Part shown: positions 19,490 to 31,199 of the stretch, piece after piece
How positions within the stretch are numbered: position 1 is the stretch's first letter
Layout of the letters: each line of letters opens with the position of its first letter
Source: Aegilops tauschii subsp. strangulata
Taxonomy: Eukaryota > Streptophyta > Magnoliopsida > Poales > Poaceae
Length of the DNA stretch: 64,000 bases
Assembly: GCF_002575655.3 (NCBI RefSeq)
Contig: NC_053036.3
Span: 155,348,627-155,412,626, forward strand
Reading direction: 5' to 3'
Made by a program: the position numbers and the translations under genes
Notes under the pieces: model-generated
Database searches by the model: none
Seen by the model: the letters and a program-made list of their open reading frames with translations, nothing else
What the model was told of the DNA's origin: nothing

Positions 19490-21776
19490 TTATTCAGGGT
19501 TCGTTTGAACATTTAATACATTAAATTGGATTTCTAGCCATTTCAGGTGAACAATTCAAATTTCAACTACATGCACATGCTCCAGTGCATATAAATTGGT
19601 CACAAAATCAAATCTGTGTCCTTGGGTGCATGCTTAGGTCCCATGCAAGAAATGGGAATGAATTTCAAACACCAGGGCACTGTTGATTGCCGGCAAAACA
19701 TTGAGATGTCTGGTTTTTAAATTCTATTAGTCAAAAACTCGTCTGAAATTCATGAAACTTGGCATGCTATCATGGAGCGGCATCAACATGCCATGGTAAA
19801 ATTTTTGTCCCATTTGGGGCAGGTTTGGGTATATGCTTCTCACAAACCGGAGCTTCTCACAACAAGCATGATGGTTTTCGGTAGGGAACGTCCCACCTTT
19901 GGGGATGAAACGATATCCATTGCCTCTTATTACTTTCAAATTTTTTCTCGTGTCAACAAAGAACAACAGGAGTGTTGTGTGAATTTTTGTGATTTTTCGG
20001 GGTTCGTTTGGACATTTTTATGCATTAACTGAGTTTTCAATGCATTTATGTGCATAATTCAAATTTGAACTACATGCACATGCTCCAGTGCATATAAATT
20101 GGTCGAAAAATCAAATATGTGTCCTTGGGTGGATGCTTAGGTCCCATGCAAGAAATGGGAATGAATTTCAAACACCAGGGCACCGTTGATTGCCGGCAAA
20201 ACATTGAGATGCCTGGTTTTTAAATTCTAGTCAATCAAAAACTCGTCTGAAATTCATGAAACTTGGCATGCTATCATGGAGCGACATCAACATGCCGCGG
20301 TACAATTTTTCCCATTTGGGGCAGGTTTAGGTATATGCTTCTCACAAACCGGAGCTTCTCACAACAAGCATGATGGTTTTTGGTAGGGAAGGTCTCACCT
20401 TTGGGGACAAAGTGATATCCATTGCCTCTTATTGCTTTCAAATTTTTCTCTCGTGTCAAGATAGAACAACATGAGTGTTGTGCGATTTTTTTTGATTTTT
20501 TGGGGTTCGTTTGGACATTTTTATGCATTAACTGAGTTTTCAATTCATTTATGTGCATAATTAAAATTTGAACTACATGCACATGCTCCAGTGCATATAA
20601 ATTGGTCGAAAAATCAAATTTGTGTCCTTGGGTGCATGCTTAGATCCCATGCAAGAAATGGGAATGAATTTCAAACACCAGGGCACCGTTGATTGCCGGC
20701 AAAACATTGAGATGCCTGGTTTTTAGATTCTAGTAAATCAAAAACTCGTCTGAAATTCATGAAACTTGGCATGCTATCATGGAGCGGCATCAACATGCCA
20801 TGGTACAAATTTTGTCCCATTTGGGGCAGGTTTGGGTATATGCTTCTCACAAACCGGAGCTTCTCACAACAAGCATGATGGTTTTCGGTAGGGAACGTCC
20901 CACCTTTGGGGACGAAATGATATCCATTGCCTCTTATTGCTTTCAAAATTTTCATTCGTGTCAACATAGAACAACAGGAGTGTTGTGCGAATTTTTGTGA
21001 GTTTTCGGGGTTCGTTTGGACATTTTTATGCATTAAGTGAGTTTTCAATGCATTTATGTGCATAATTCAAAATTGAACTACATGCACATGCTCCAGTGCA
21101 TATAAATTGGTCGAAAAATCAAATCTGTGTCCTTGGGTGCATGCTTAGGTCCCATGCAAGAAATGGGAATGAATTTCAAACACCAGGGCACTGTTGATTG
21201 CCGGCAAAACACTGAGATGCCTGGTTTTTAAATTCTAGTAAATCAAAAACTTGTATGAAATTCATGAAACTTGGCATGCTATCATGGAGCGGCATCAACA
21301 TGACGTGGTACAAATTTTGTCCCATTTGGGGCAGGTTTGGGTATATGCTTCTGACAAACCGGAGCTTCTCACAACAAGCATGATGGTTTTCGGTAGGGAA
21401 CATCCCACCTTTGGGGACGAAACGATATCCATTGCCTCTTATTGCTTTCAAATTTTTTCTCTCGTGTCAACATAGAACAACAGGAGTGTTGTGTGATTTT
21501 TCGGGGTTCATTTGGATATTTTCATATATTAAGTGAGTTTTCAATGCATTTATGTGCATAATTCAAATTTGAACTACATGCACATGCTCCAGTGCATATA
21601 AATTGGTCGAAAAATCAAATCTGTGTCCTTGGGTGCATGCTTAGTTCCCATGCAAGTAATGGGAATGAATTTCAAACACCGGGGCACCGTTGATTGCCGA
21701 CAAAACATTGAGATGCCTGGTTTTTAAATTCTAGAAAATCCCAAACTCATCTGAAATTCATCAAACTTGGCATGCT
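19490..21776. repeat. Tandem array, about 4.5 copies of a 503-bp unit
   Basis: The marker word ATTCAAATTTGAAC (and variants) begins at 19554, 20057, 20560, 21065 and 21561, giving spacings of 503, 503, 505 and 496 bp. A partial unit precedes the first marker, and the last breaks off at about 21776. Copies are highly similar. A minus-strand frame stays open through part of each unit (79-130 codons), probably because the copies share descent. No protein family recognised. Confidence 0.85.
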
Positions 21777-22518
21777 GTACATGTATGGGACGTTTTAATG
21801 AAAAAGGGTGCTTGCCGGGTTCTTTGTGCATGAGCGAGGCCCATGCCAAGGAGTGAATCCTCGTTATTTTTAAGATAAACATTGTCGCCCGGCAACAGGC
21901 CTTGCCGTCCCCCCACTTCAGTCGACCATTCTCACGCTCTTGGCGGAGGCAGGGGCGAAGTAGAGTTAGGCTCCTCATTCATTTTCTTGCCACCGCGACT
22001 ACAACCAAGTTCCGACCCAGGAGATAGCTCTTGGGTACAGGAAAAGGGGAGCACGGTGGTTTAGGAATATAAACGAGGTTTCACATGTCCTAGTTCCATA
22101 CGGAAATGCATAACAAGGGATGAAAGACTTATCTGAATCCGCAGCCCCCGGCAACCTTGGCTTGCCGTGGTTGGATCCTTGTGTCTTCAGCCCCCCGGTA
22201 GTCTTGGCTTGCCGGGGCCGGAGCGCCGGTTCGTTCTCTTTCTTCCAAGTGGCTCAGCAGAAGTGTCCACGTGCCCTGCGAACCAAAGAAGACAGAAAGA
22301 CGCACACTCAACCTCTAGGCTAGGGGTTAGTCGCTGCTAAGCACTATCAACCCTAACCGAGGGAGAGACTTAACCTAGCATGCATGCTATAACTTAGGGC
22401 GCCAGCGCTTCATTTATTTATGCTCAGGGTCTGCGCCTGGCTTTGTACAGAGGGTTACATGCCTTGCCGGCAAAGCTTGTACAAAAGGTGGCTTTCCGGG
22501 AGGCCCGACAACCACGCC
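21777..22518 (-). other. 3' noncoding region of the Tat-type element
   Basis: No credible reading frame. It shares the CTTGCCGG word with the pol region, which ties it to the same element. It may contain a 3' LTR, but I could not fix paired TG/CA termini. Confidence 0.45.
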
Positions 22519-24503
22519 TTATGGGTAAAACTTGCGAAGATGTTCGATGTTCCAAGAGTTGCTCACTGGGACAGCATGTTTGGTCTCCAGGCGGATTGCA
22601 CCGGGCCTGGTGACTCGTATTACCCGATAAGGGCCTTCCCACTTTGGCGTCAACTTGTTGGAATTCTTGGCCGATCGAATGCACTGAAGAACAAGGTCGC
22701 CTTCCTCAAAACTTCGGGCATGAACCTTGCGGCTATGGTAGTGGCGCAAGGCTTGCTGGTAGCGTGCTGCTCTCACAGCCGCCCGAAGACGATCTTCCTC
22801 ATGGAGCGTTGCGTCATCTTGCCGCAATTGCTCTTGCTCAAGCTCATCGTAAGCGAGCACTCGAGGTGACCCATATATGAGTTCCATGAGGAGAACTGCT
22901 TCTGCCCCGTATACCAGGGCAAAGGGTGTCTGGCTGGTGGCTCGATTTGGCGTCGTCCTGATCGACCAAAGAACCGCCGGCAAATCATCAATCCAGCGCC
23001 TTCTGCTCTTGTGCAGCCTGTCAAAAGTCTTTGTCCTCAGGCCTCGCAACACTTCAGCATTTGCCCTCTCCGCCTGGCCGTTGCTCCGTGGGTGTGCCAC
23101 GGAAGTGAAACAGACCTTCTGCCGAGGTCTTGGATGTATTGCATGAAGGTGTGGCTTGTGAACTGCGTGCCGTCGTCGGTGATGACTCTGTTTGGCACAC
23201 CAAAACGGCACACTAGCCCCTTGAAGAACTTGACGGCTGACTGTGCTGTCACCTTCCTCACTGCTTCCACCTCCGGACACTTTGTGAACTTGTCGATCGC
23301 AACGTACAAGTACTCAAAGCCCTCGACAGCGCGGGGGAAAGGGCCCAGGATGTCGAGCCCCCAGACCGAGAATGTCCAGGAAAGAGGAATTGTTTGAAGG
23401 GCTTGAGCTGGTTGATGAAGCTTCTTCGAATGGAACTGACACGCTTCACACTTGGTTACTAGTGTCGTTGCATCCTGGAGGGCAGTGGGCCAGAAGAAAC
23501 CCTGCCGGAACGCCTTGCCGGCAAGGGCCCTCGACCCTATGTGGGAGCCACATATGCCTCCGTGTATCTCCGCCAACAGCTCCAGTCCTTCCTCCGGGGG
23601 AATGCACTTCAATTTCACACCATTCGGTCTCTTCCTGTACAGGACGTCAACGACGAACTGATACATAGCAGACCGACGGGCTACTTTCTCCGCTTCTTCC
23701 TGCTCCTCAGGAAGCTCCCCTGTTTGGAGGAATCGGACGGTATGCTGTGCCCATGTCGGAGCCTGGGGCTCGACGGCAAGGACCAAAGGCATTTCTTCTG
23801 CCATGGGAGCGGCCGTCTCTACGGCCAGGGTTTGATGGCCTGCCGGAGTCAGTCGCTCCTCGGCAGGCTCAGAATCCACGGCAACACCCTTGCCGGCGGC
23901 CCCTGGGGGCTCAGCGGGAAAGTACTTGCCGGGGCCTAATTTCCTCCGTTTGTTCTGCTCCGTTGATGGTTCGACGGATGGTTGAGTTAACCGAAGCAAA
24001 AAAGTACCTGGTTGCACAGGTAGCTTGAATGCAGCGCGCTTTGACAGGTAATCGGCGATGTCGTTCTCCGCTCGGGGAACGTGCTCCACTTGTATACCGT
24101 CAAAGCGCTCCTCCAGCTTCCTCACCTCATCTACGTAGGCCTCCATCAATGGGCTCTGATAATCTTTGTTGACTTGTCTGACGACAAGCTGCAAATCACC
24201 CCTGACGATGAGCTTCTTAACCCCGAGGTCTGCCGCGATCCTGAGACCGGCAAGCAACCCCTAGTACTCAGCAGTGTTGTTGGTGGACATCTCCCTGGGA
24301 AAGTGCATCTGGATTACATACTTGAGGTGCTATCCGGTGGGTGCGACGAGCAGCACACCAGCACCGGCGCCTTGCAGCGAGAAAGCCCCGTCAAAGTACA
24401 TGATCCAGTTGTGACTTGCTTCCTTGCCAGGGAGAGTGGTCTCCTGGATTTCCTCATCAGGCGTTGAGGTCCATTCTGCAATGAACTCCGCCAAGACTCT
24501 GCT
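22519..24503 (-). pseudogene. Second (archaeal-like) RNase H and integrase of the Tat-type element
   Basis: The minus-strand reading shows WIMYFDGAFSLQGAGAGVLL, the start of an RNase H fold, with in-frame TAG codons at 24332-24330 and 24263-24261. After a variable linker comes the zinc-binding region (HGGICGSHIGSR, CEACQFHSKK), then the integrase core: Asp in WGLDILGPFP, Asp in VITDDGTQF, Glu in NGQAERANAEV. The C-terminus reads GPYRVIRVTRPGA and ends HLRKFYP. A frameshift near 23130 splits the core between two frames. No chromodomain is seen, as expected for Tat. Confidence 0.85.
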
Positions 24504-25878
24504 CTAGATTGTTGAAGTAATTTCAAACTTCAAACCAAAGCTTGATAACTCCAAGGCCCACTCCACAATCCTTCCGGTTGCGTCTGGGTTGTGCAGTATC
24601 CGTTGCAACGGGAGGCGGGTGATGATGGTGATTTCGTGTGCTTGGAAGTAGTGACGCAGCTTCCTTGAGGCCATAAGGAGGCCGAAGAGCAATTTCTGCA
24701 CACCAGAGTACCTTGACCTAGCCCCCTGCAGGAGGGAGCTGACAAAGTAAACCAGGTGCTGCATCATCATCTTCTTCTGCACCACTTCATTTGATTGCAT
24801 GGGCCCTGTCCCGATGGCGTCAGACTTTGCTGGGGGCCTTGCCTTGCCGGCATCGGGCCCTGCCGGGGGAATCTCTGGCTTGCCATCCGCCAGTCCCACC
24901 GTCGCCACTGGATCTTCGTCGACCTCCCTCTGTGCCACTAGTGCGGCGCTGACCACTTGATTCATCGCCGCCAGATACAGTAGTAACGGCTCTTGTGGTT
25001 TAGGCGCCACCAGTATCGGTGTAGAAGAGAGGTATTTCTTCAGATCCTGCAGTGTTGCTTCGGCCTCCGGGGTCCACTCCATTGGGCCCGCCTTTTTCAA
25101 AATCTTGAAAAAGGGAAGGGCATGCTCGGCAGACTTGGAGGTGAATTGGCTCATGGCGGCAACGCAGCCAGTGAGCCAACGCACATCCTTGATCCGCTTG
25201 GGCGCCTCAATCTGCTCGATAGCCTTGATCTTGTCTGGGTTTGCCTCGATCCCACGCTGCGACACAAAGAACCCGAGTAGTTTGCCGGACGGAACGCCGA
25301 AGACACACTTCTCAGGGTTCAGCTTGAGGTTGATCTTGCACAGGTTGGCAAACGTCTCTTCTAAGTCTTGTACAAGAGTTGCCTTGTCCTTGGTTTTGAC
25401 CACTATGTCATCCATGTAAGCTTCCATATTTCTATGTAGCTGGGGCTGAAAACCAATTTGGACCGCCCTTGCGAACGTCGAGCCAACACTCTTCAACCCA
25501 AAAGGCATCCGTAAAAAGCAATACGTACCACATGGGGTGATGAATGCTGTCTTCTCTTCGTCTTCTCTTGTCATGAAGATCTGGTGGTAGCCTGAGTAGG
25601 CGTCGAGGAATGATAACAGATCACACCCGGCCGTGGATTCAACAATCTGGTCGATGCGCGGCAACAGGAAGGGGTCCTTAGGACAAGCCTTACTGATATC
25701 TGTGTAGTCAATACGCAGCCTCCACTTCCCGTTTGCCTTGCGCACCACCACCGGATTGGCGAACAACGTCGGATGGAGCACTCCCCTCACCAAGCCAGCT
25801 GCTTCCAACTTCCTGATCTCCTCTGTGATGAACTCCTGCCGTTCCAAAGCTTGCTTCCTGACCTTCTGCTTGACGGGT
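24504..25878 (-). pseudogene. Reverse transcriptase and gypsy RNase H of the Tat-type element
   Basis: The minus-strand frame contains the RT domain in order: VVVRKANGKWRLRIDYTD, LSFLDAYSGYHQI, RMPFGLKSVGSTFARAV, and the catalytic MEAYMDDIVVK with the paired Asp of YxDD. The connection and first RNase H follow (LLLYLAAMNQVVSAALV, YFVSSLLQGARSRYSGVQK). A TGA at 25878-25876 interrupts the upstream linker and a TAG at 24506-24504 ends the block, so two nonsense changes are seen. RT copies element RNA into DNA inside the particle. Confidence 0.9.
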
Positions 25879-25999
25879 CACGCATGGGGGCAGACAGCAA
25901 GATGGTGCTCAATCACTTCCCTGGGAACGCCGGGGATGTCAGATGCTTGCCATGCAAACACATCGACATTCGCCCGCAGGAAAGTGACGAGCGCACTTT

Positions 26000-27081
26000 C
26001 CTATTTGCTGTCGAGGGTGGAGCTTATGGTGAAAGCCCCTCCCGTGCCATCCTCCTTGACGGACACCTTCTTGGTCTCTGGTGGCGCAGCTCTGGATTTC
26101 TTGCTCTTGCCGGTGGAGCTCTCTGGCACGTCCTCGACGGTAGCACAACACTCCGAAGAGGTGCGTTTGCCGGAGTGGGTGCGAGAGGTCTTGCCGGTCT
26201 TCTTCTTCCCTCCCGGGGCTTCAGCGGCAGGAGCAAGTGCCTTGGCGGCAGCTGCTGCAACTGCTTCCCGGTAGAGTAGGTTGGCGCAGATCAACGCATC
26301 CTTCTTGTCGCAGGGAACGTTGAGGATGGTCATCGGGCCAGGCATCTTCAGCGTGTTGTAGGCGTAATGCGGCGCCGCCATAAACTTGGCTAGTGCCGGG
26401 CGGCCGAGGATCCCATTGTAGGGCAAAGGGATCTCGGCTACATCGAAGACAATCCTCTCCGTCTTGTAGTTCAACTCGCCTCCAAACGTCACAGGCAACG
26501 TGACTTTCCCCTTCGGCTGGCTCCTTCCCGGGTTGACCCCTTGAAACGTGCCCGTCTCCTCGAGGTCTCAGTCGGGAATTTGCAGCCTTTTGATCACAAC
26601 GGGTGAGATTAAGTTTAGATTGGGCCCGCCGTCAACCAGCATCTTGTTCACCTTGAGGTTGCGTATTATAGGTGAAACCAACAACAACAAACACCCGACC
26701 GCAGTTGTGCGATTTGGGTGATCCTCGGCGTCAAAAATGATGGGCGTGCTGGACCACTTCAGCGGCTTCTGAGCGTCGAACGATGGCTCCGCTGCTGTGA
26801 TCTCACGCGCCCAATACTTGAGCTGGCGGTGAGAAGTGTGCAGCGAGGCGCCACCATCGACGCACATGGCCTCCGTAGCCTTCTGAAAATCTTGCTCGCC
26901 AACTCGTCGTCGTCCTCATGATCGTCGTCTTCCTGCTTCTTGTCGCGGCCCCGAGCGGGCCTCTCTTGTTGGTTATCCTTGCCGCGGCGGCCTCCTTGGC
27001 CGCCACGCTTCTTGCCGGATCCTTCGGCACCATCCTGACCCTTCTCCTTGTCCCGCCTCTCATACTCGGCCTTTTTCTTCT
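26000..27081 (-). pseudogene. gag end and aspartic protease region of the Tat-type element
   Basis: The minus strand begins with a lysine/arginine/acid-rich gag tail (KKKKAEYERRDKEKG) cut at 27081 by the neighbouring LTR. It then reads through KPLKWSSTPIIFDAEDHPNR to the protease active-site segment MLVDGGPNLNLISP and the following FDVAEIPLPYNGILGRPAL and APHYAYNTLKMPGP. A stop after LQIPD (about 26570) and changes of frame show decay. Confidence 0.75.
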
Positions 27082-27549
27082 TGTCGGTGTCAAAACCGGC
27101 GGATCTCGGGTAGGGGTTCCTGAACTATGCGTCTAGGATCGATGGCAACAGGAGACGGGGGACACGATGTTTACCCAGGTTCAGGCCCTCTCTATGGAGG
27201 TAATACCCTACTTCTTGCTTGATTGATCTTGATGAATATGAGTGTTACAAGACCACGAGATCGTAATGGCTAAACCCTAAAAGTCTAGCCTCTGTGAATA
27301 TGGTAATGAATCCGTGCTATCCAGACTATGCTCTCCAGTTTATATAGACACCGGAGAGATCTAGGGTTACATGAGGTCGGTTACATAGGAGGAAATCTTC
27401 ATAATAGGTCGCCTAGCTTGCCTTCCACGCCAAGTAGAGTCCAATCCGGACACGGACATAGTCTTCGGTTCATGTCTTCATGGCCCATTAGTCCAGCCCA
27501 TGGATATCAGGCCGGACGCATGAGGACCCCTTAGTCCAGGACTCCCTCA
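27082..27549 (-). repeat. 3' LTR (468 bp) of the pol-less gypsy element
   Basis: Minus strand starts TGAGGGAGTCCTGGAC at 27549 and ends CCGGTTTTGACACCGACA at 27082. Both ends match the wheat-type gypsy LTR I recognise. A TATA box lies at 27340-27346. The LTR end abuts the cut gag of the Tat-type element. Confidence 0.85.
27340..27346 (-). promoter_or_regulatory. TATA box in 468-bp LTR
   Basis: Minus strand GTCTATATAAAC, about 210 bp from the LTR start. A standard TATA context. Confidence 0.65.
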
Positions 27550-27562
27550 GTAGCCCCTGAAC
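27550..27562 (-). other. Polypurine tract
   Basis: Minus strand GTTCAGGGGCTAC lies directly before the LTR start TGAGGGAG, the expected place of the plus-strand primer. Confidence 0.65.
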
Positions 27563-27792
27563 CTGGCTTCAATGATGAGGAGTCCGGCGTGCAGATTGTC
27601 TTCGGAATTGCAAGGCGGGTTCCCCTTCTTCCGAACCCCAAGGTAGTCTTCGGATGTGACGATTGTATCCGGACCTGTGTATATATTTGCAGAAAATACA
27701 ATACTCCACGAGTCCAATCTGCTGACAACTGTTTATGACATTGTATCACGCCCGCCCGGTTATTATTTCCAACCGTTGGCTAGCCCGTCGCC
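27563..27792 (-). other. Internal 3' segment of the pol-less element, left of nested insertion
   Basis: Noncoding; continues across the nested element at 35415. TSD copies TCGCC lie at 27788-27792 and 35410-35414. Confidence 0.65.
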
Positions 27793-29477
27793 TGATGTCT
27801 AATACACAACCTTCTTCTTGTAGACGCTGTTGGGCCTCCAAGTGCAGAGGTTTGTAGGACAGTAGCAAATTTCCCTCAAGTGGATGACCTAAGGTTTATC
27901 AATCCGTGGGAGGCGTAGGTTGAAGATGGTCTCTCTCAAGCAACCCTGCAACCAAATAACAAAGAGTCTCTTGTGTCCCCAACACACCCAATACAATGGT
28001 AAATTGTATAGGTGCACTAGTTCGGCGAAGAGATGGTGATACAAGTGCAATATGGATAGTAGATAGAGGTTTTTGTAATCTGAAAATATAAAAACAGCAA
28101 TGTAACTAATGATAAAAATGAGCGTAAACGGTATTGCAATGCTAGGAAAAGGCCTAGGGTTCATACTTTCACTACTGCAAGTTCTCTCAACAATAATAAC
28201 ATAATTGGATCATATAACTATCCCTCAACATGCAACAAAGAGTCACTCCAAAGACACTAATAGTGGAGAAAAAACGAAGAGATTATGGTAGGGTACGAAA
28301 CCACCTCAAAGTTATCCTTTCTGATCGATCTATTCGAGAATCCGTAGTAAAATAACATGAAGCTATTCTTTCCGTTCGATCTATCATAGAGTTCGTACTA
28401 GAATAACTCCTTAAGACATAAATCAACCAAAACCCTAATGTCACCTAGATACTCCAATGCCACCTCAAGTATCCATGGGTATGATTATACGATATGCATC
28501 ACACAATCTCATATTCATCTATTCAAACCAACACAAAGTACTTCAAAGAGTGCCCCAAAGTTTCTACCGGAGAGTCAAGACGAAAACGTGTGCCAACCCC
28601 TATGCATAGGTTCATGGGCGGAACCCGCAAGTTGATCACCAAAACATACATCAAGTGGATCACGTGATATCCCATTGTCACCACAGATAAGCACGGCAAG
28701 ACATACATCAAGTGTTCTCAAATCCTTAAAGACTCAATCCGATAAGATAACTTCAAAGGGAAAACTCAATCCCTTACAAGAGAGTAGAGGGGGAGAAACA
28801 TCATAAGATCCAACTATAATAGCAAAGCTCGCGATACATCAAGATCGTATCACCTCAAGAACACGAGAGAGAGAGAGATCAAACACATAGCTACTGGTAC
28901 ATACCCTCAGCCCCGAGGGTGAACTACTCCCTCCTCGTCATGGAGAGCGCCGGGATGATGAAGATGGCCACCGGTGAGGGTTCCCCCCTCCGGCAGGGTA
29001 CCGGAACAGGGTCCCGGTTGGTTTTTGGTGGCTACAGAGGTTTGCGGCGGCGGAACTCCCGATCTATTCTGTTCCCCGATGGTTTTAGGGTATATGGAGA
29101 TAAATAGGCGAAAGAAGTCGGTAAGGGGAGCCACGAGGGGCCCACGAGGATGGAGGGCGCGCCCAGGGGGGTGGGCGCGCCCCCTGCCTCGTGCCTTCCT
29201 CGTTGCTTCCCTAACGTATACTCCAAGTCTTTTGGATTGCTTCCATTCCAAAAATAACTCTCCCGAAGGTTTCATTCCGTTTGGACTCTGTTTGATATTC
29301 CTTTTCTGCGAAACACCGAAACAAGGGGAAAAAACAGGAACTGGCACTGGGCTCTGGGTTAATAGGTTAGTCCCAAAAATAATATAAAAGTGCATAGTAA
29401 AGCCCATTAAACATCCAAGAAGGATAATATAATAGCATGAATACTTCATAAATTATAGATACGTTGGAGACGTATCA
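27793..29477 (-). repeat. 3' LTR (1685 bp) of the complete Athila-like element
   Basis: Minus strand TGATACGTCTCC to ATTAGACATCA. It differs from its 5' partner at scattered positions only. Its TATA box reads TATTTAT (29106-29100), where the 5' LTR has TATATA. Confidence 0.95.
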
Positions 29478-29493
29478 GCATCCCCAAGCTTAA
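29478..29493 (-). other. Polypurine tract of the complete element
   Basis: Minus strand TTAAGCTTGGGGATGC lies directly before the 3' LTR. The same core recurs internally at about 31302, 31358, 32030 and 32082. Confidence 0.8.
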
Positions 29494-31033
29494 TTCCTGC
29501 TCGTCCTCGAGTAGTTAAATGATAAAAGAGATAATTTATGAAGTGTGAATGCTAGCAGGTGCACAAGTTTGATCAATGATAATTTCAATCACCTTTTCTA
29601 GCATCATTATATGTCATAACAGTAGCTCAACTCATAAAACTTCTCATGATCAAGTAACAAACTATTCACATGTTAAAGTATAGATCATAAACTTTCTTGA
29701 AAACTAACAACCGTGTTATTAGTCATCAAACAATTACAATTCATCTTATTTTCAGGAAGAGTCTATGTGAGAGCTTTTTTCAGCAAACTTCACATACTCA
29801 ACTATCATTTAGTCTTCCATGATTGCTACCACTCAAAGCATATTTTTAGAACAAATAGTATTCATCGAACACATAGAAAGATAGGGGCTTAATGTTTCGC
29901 CTCCCAACCGTTTACCTCAAGGGTAATGTCAACAATAATAATTCATGCTCAAATATATTTGAATGGCCATATATGCTTAGATCTTTCTCCACCACATGAT
30001 GCTTGCCAACTAAAGAGTAGGTTGGAATGAGAAGGAATACTACTGACTCTTGCATAAAAGTAAAAGATAGACCCTTCGCAGAGGGAAGCGGGGATTTGCA
30101 GAGGTGCCAGAGCTCGAAGCAAAAACAAAGATGAAAATAATTTTGAGAGGTATGCTTTCATTGTCAACATAACGACCAAGAGTTCCCAATATCTTCCATA
30201 CTAGACACATTATAGGCGGTTCCCACGCAGAAAGGTCAAATTTTTACTGCCCCTCCACCAACATTCACACTCCACAGCTTGTCCGAAACAACGGGTGCCG
30301 TCCAACTATCAACATTCCTGGGGGAGTTTGTTTAAATTATTTGCGAATTTGTTTTTGATCTTTCGATCATAGGACTGGGCATCCCAGTTACCAGCCATTT
30401 TCTCGTGAATGATGAGCGGAGTCCACTCATCGTGAGAATAACCCACCTAGCATGGAAGATACTGACAGCCGCTAGTCGCTACATGAGCAATTCGGGCATA
30501 CAAAATAGATTATTATTTGAAGGTTTAGAGTTTGGCACATGCAAATTTACTTGGAACGGCAGGTAAATACCGCTTATAGGTAGATATGGTGGACACTCAT
30601 GGAATAAACTTGGTTCAAGGAATTTGGATGCACAAGCAGTATTCCCGCTTAGTACTGATACTTTGGCTAGAAAAGGATTCTAAATAGCAAGCACCACATG
30701 TTAGAGGATCCATAACAATATAACTTCTATACAAATATACCCAAGCATAACTCATTATGTTGTCTTCCTTGTCCAACTTCAACTAATTTGCTCAGGTTTG
30801 AAAATAAGTAATGGGGCTCACAATCATAGAAGATGTCCAAGATAGTATATTTATATGTTAAATCTCTCTTCCTTCAATATTCTTTCATGAATTGTTCAAG
30901 TGACCAATACAATGTTTGCTAACCTTCAATAAATTTACCACCTCTACTTCTTATATGTGAAGGCATTACTCCCCATGGGAAAGGCATATGAAATATATAA
31001 AATTTCAGATTTATGACATTCAAATCATTCAAC

Positions 31034-31117
31034 CATTTACTCATAGGGTATAAGTGAAGCACACGAGTAAATGACAAACTACTCCAAAAAGATATAAGTG
31101 AAGATCAATGAGTAGTT
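31034..31117 (-). repeat. Two hairpins homologous to the array at 8184-8415
   Basis: Arms CATTTACTC (31034-31042) with GAGTAAATG (31065-31073), and AACTACTC (31077-31084) with GAGTAGTT (31110-31117), are perfect over 9 and 8 bp. Both loops carry ATAAGTGAAG, i.e. CTTCACTTAT in the element's sense direction, the same loop core as in the other array but with different stems. Confidence 0.8.
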
Positions 31118-31199
31118 AAATAATTATGTAGCTATGTGAAGACTCTCTCTCATTTAAGAATTTCAGATCTTGGGATATTATTCAAACAGCGAGCAAAAC

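Larger units (their letters stand above)
15491..21776. mobile_element. CACTA-like DNA transposon arm with passenger sequences
   Basis: The left end is CACTAGTGCGCGTCGG, abutting the broken Athila-like pol. CACTA is the defining terminus of the superfamily. Subterminal repeats of the type AAACTGTGTGCGAT and CACACAGTTT follow and recur at about 18290 and 19345. The interior holds a spliced B3-like pseudogene, an Ala-rich ORF and a 503-bp tandem array. I see no transposase and no opposite terminus: the right part would lie beyond the nested elements, outside the window. The stretch may be more than one element. Superfamily call is moderate only. Confidence 0.5.
21777..27081 (-). mobile_element. 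Tat-lineage Ty3/gypsy element (pol and 3' region), degenerate
   Basis: On the minus strand it runs from the gag end and protease (27081-26000) through RT and RNase H (25878-24504), a second RNase H and integrase (24503-22519), then a noncoding 3' part to about 21777. Two RNase H domains after RT, the second of the archaeal-like type, are the known hallmark of the Tat lineage. The 5' end is cut at 27081/27082 by another element. I could not define the 3' LTR; the boundary at 21777 is where the tandem array loses its pattern. Confidence 0.75.

Noticed and set aside
19727..21451. Minus-strand frames of 79-130 codons in each 503-bp repeat as a gene family
   Set aside because: They differ in length and ends between nearly identical units, and no protein feature is seen. 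Shared descent of the DNA explains them.
22420..22869. Plus-strand 149-codon frame opposite the integrase end
   Set aside because: Shadow of the minus-strand pol; composition follows the antisense of a coding region.
28907..29449. Frames of 100-180 codons inside the 1685-bp LTRs (also 34842-35381, 41017-41433, 11474-11897)
   Set aside because: The same LTR sequence gives frames on both strands and in different phases in different copies. No conserved protein.
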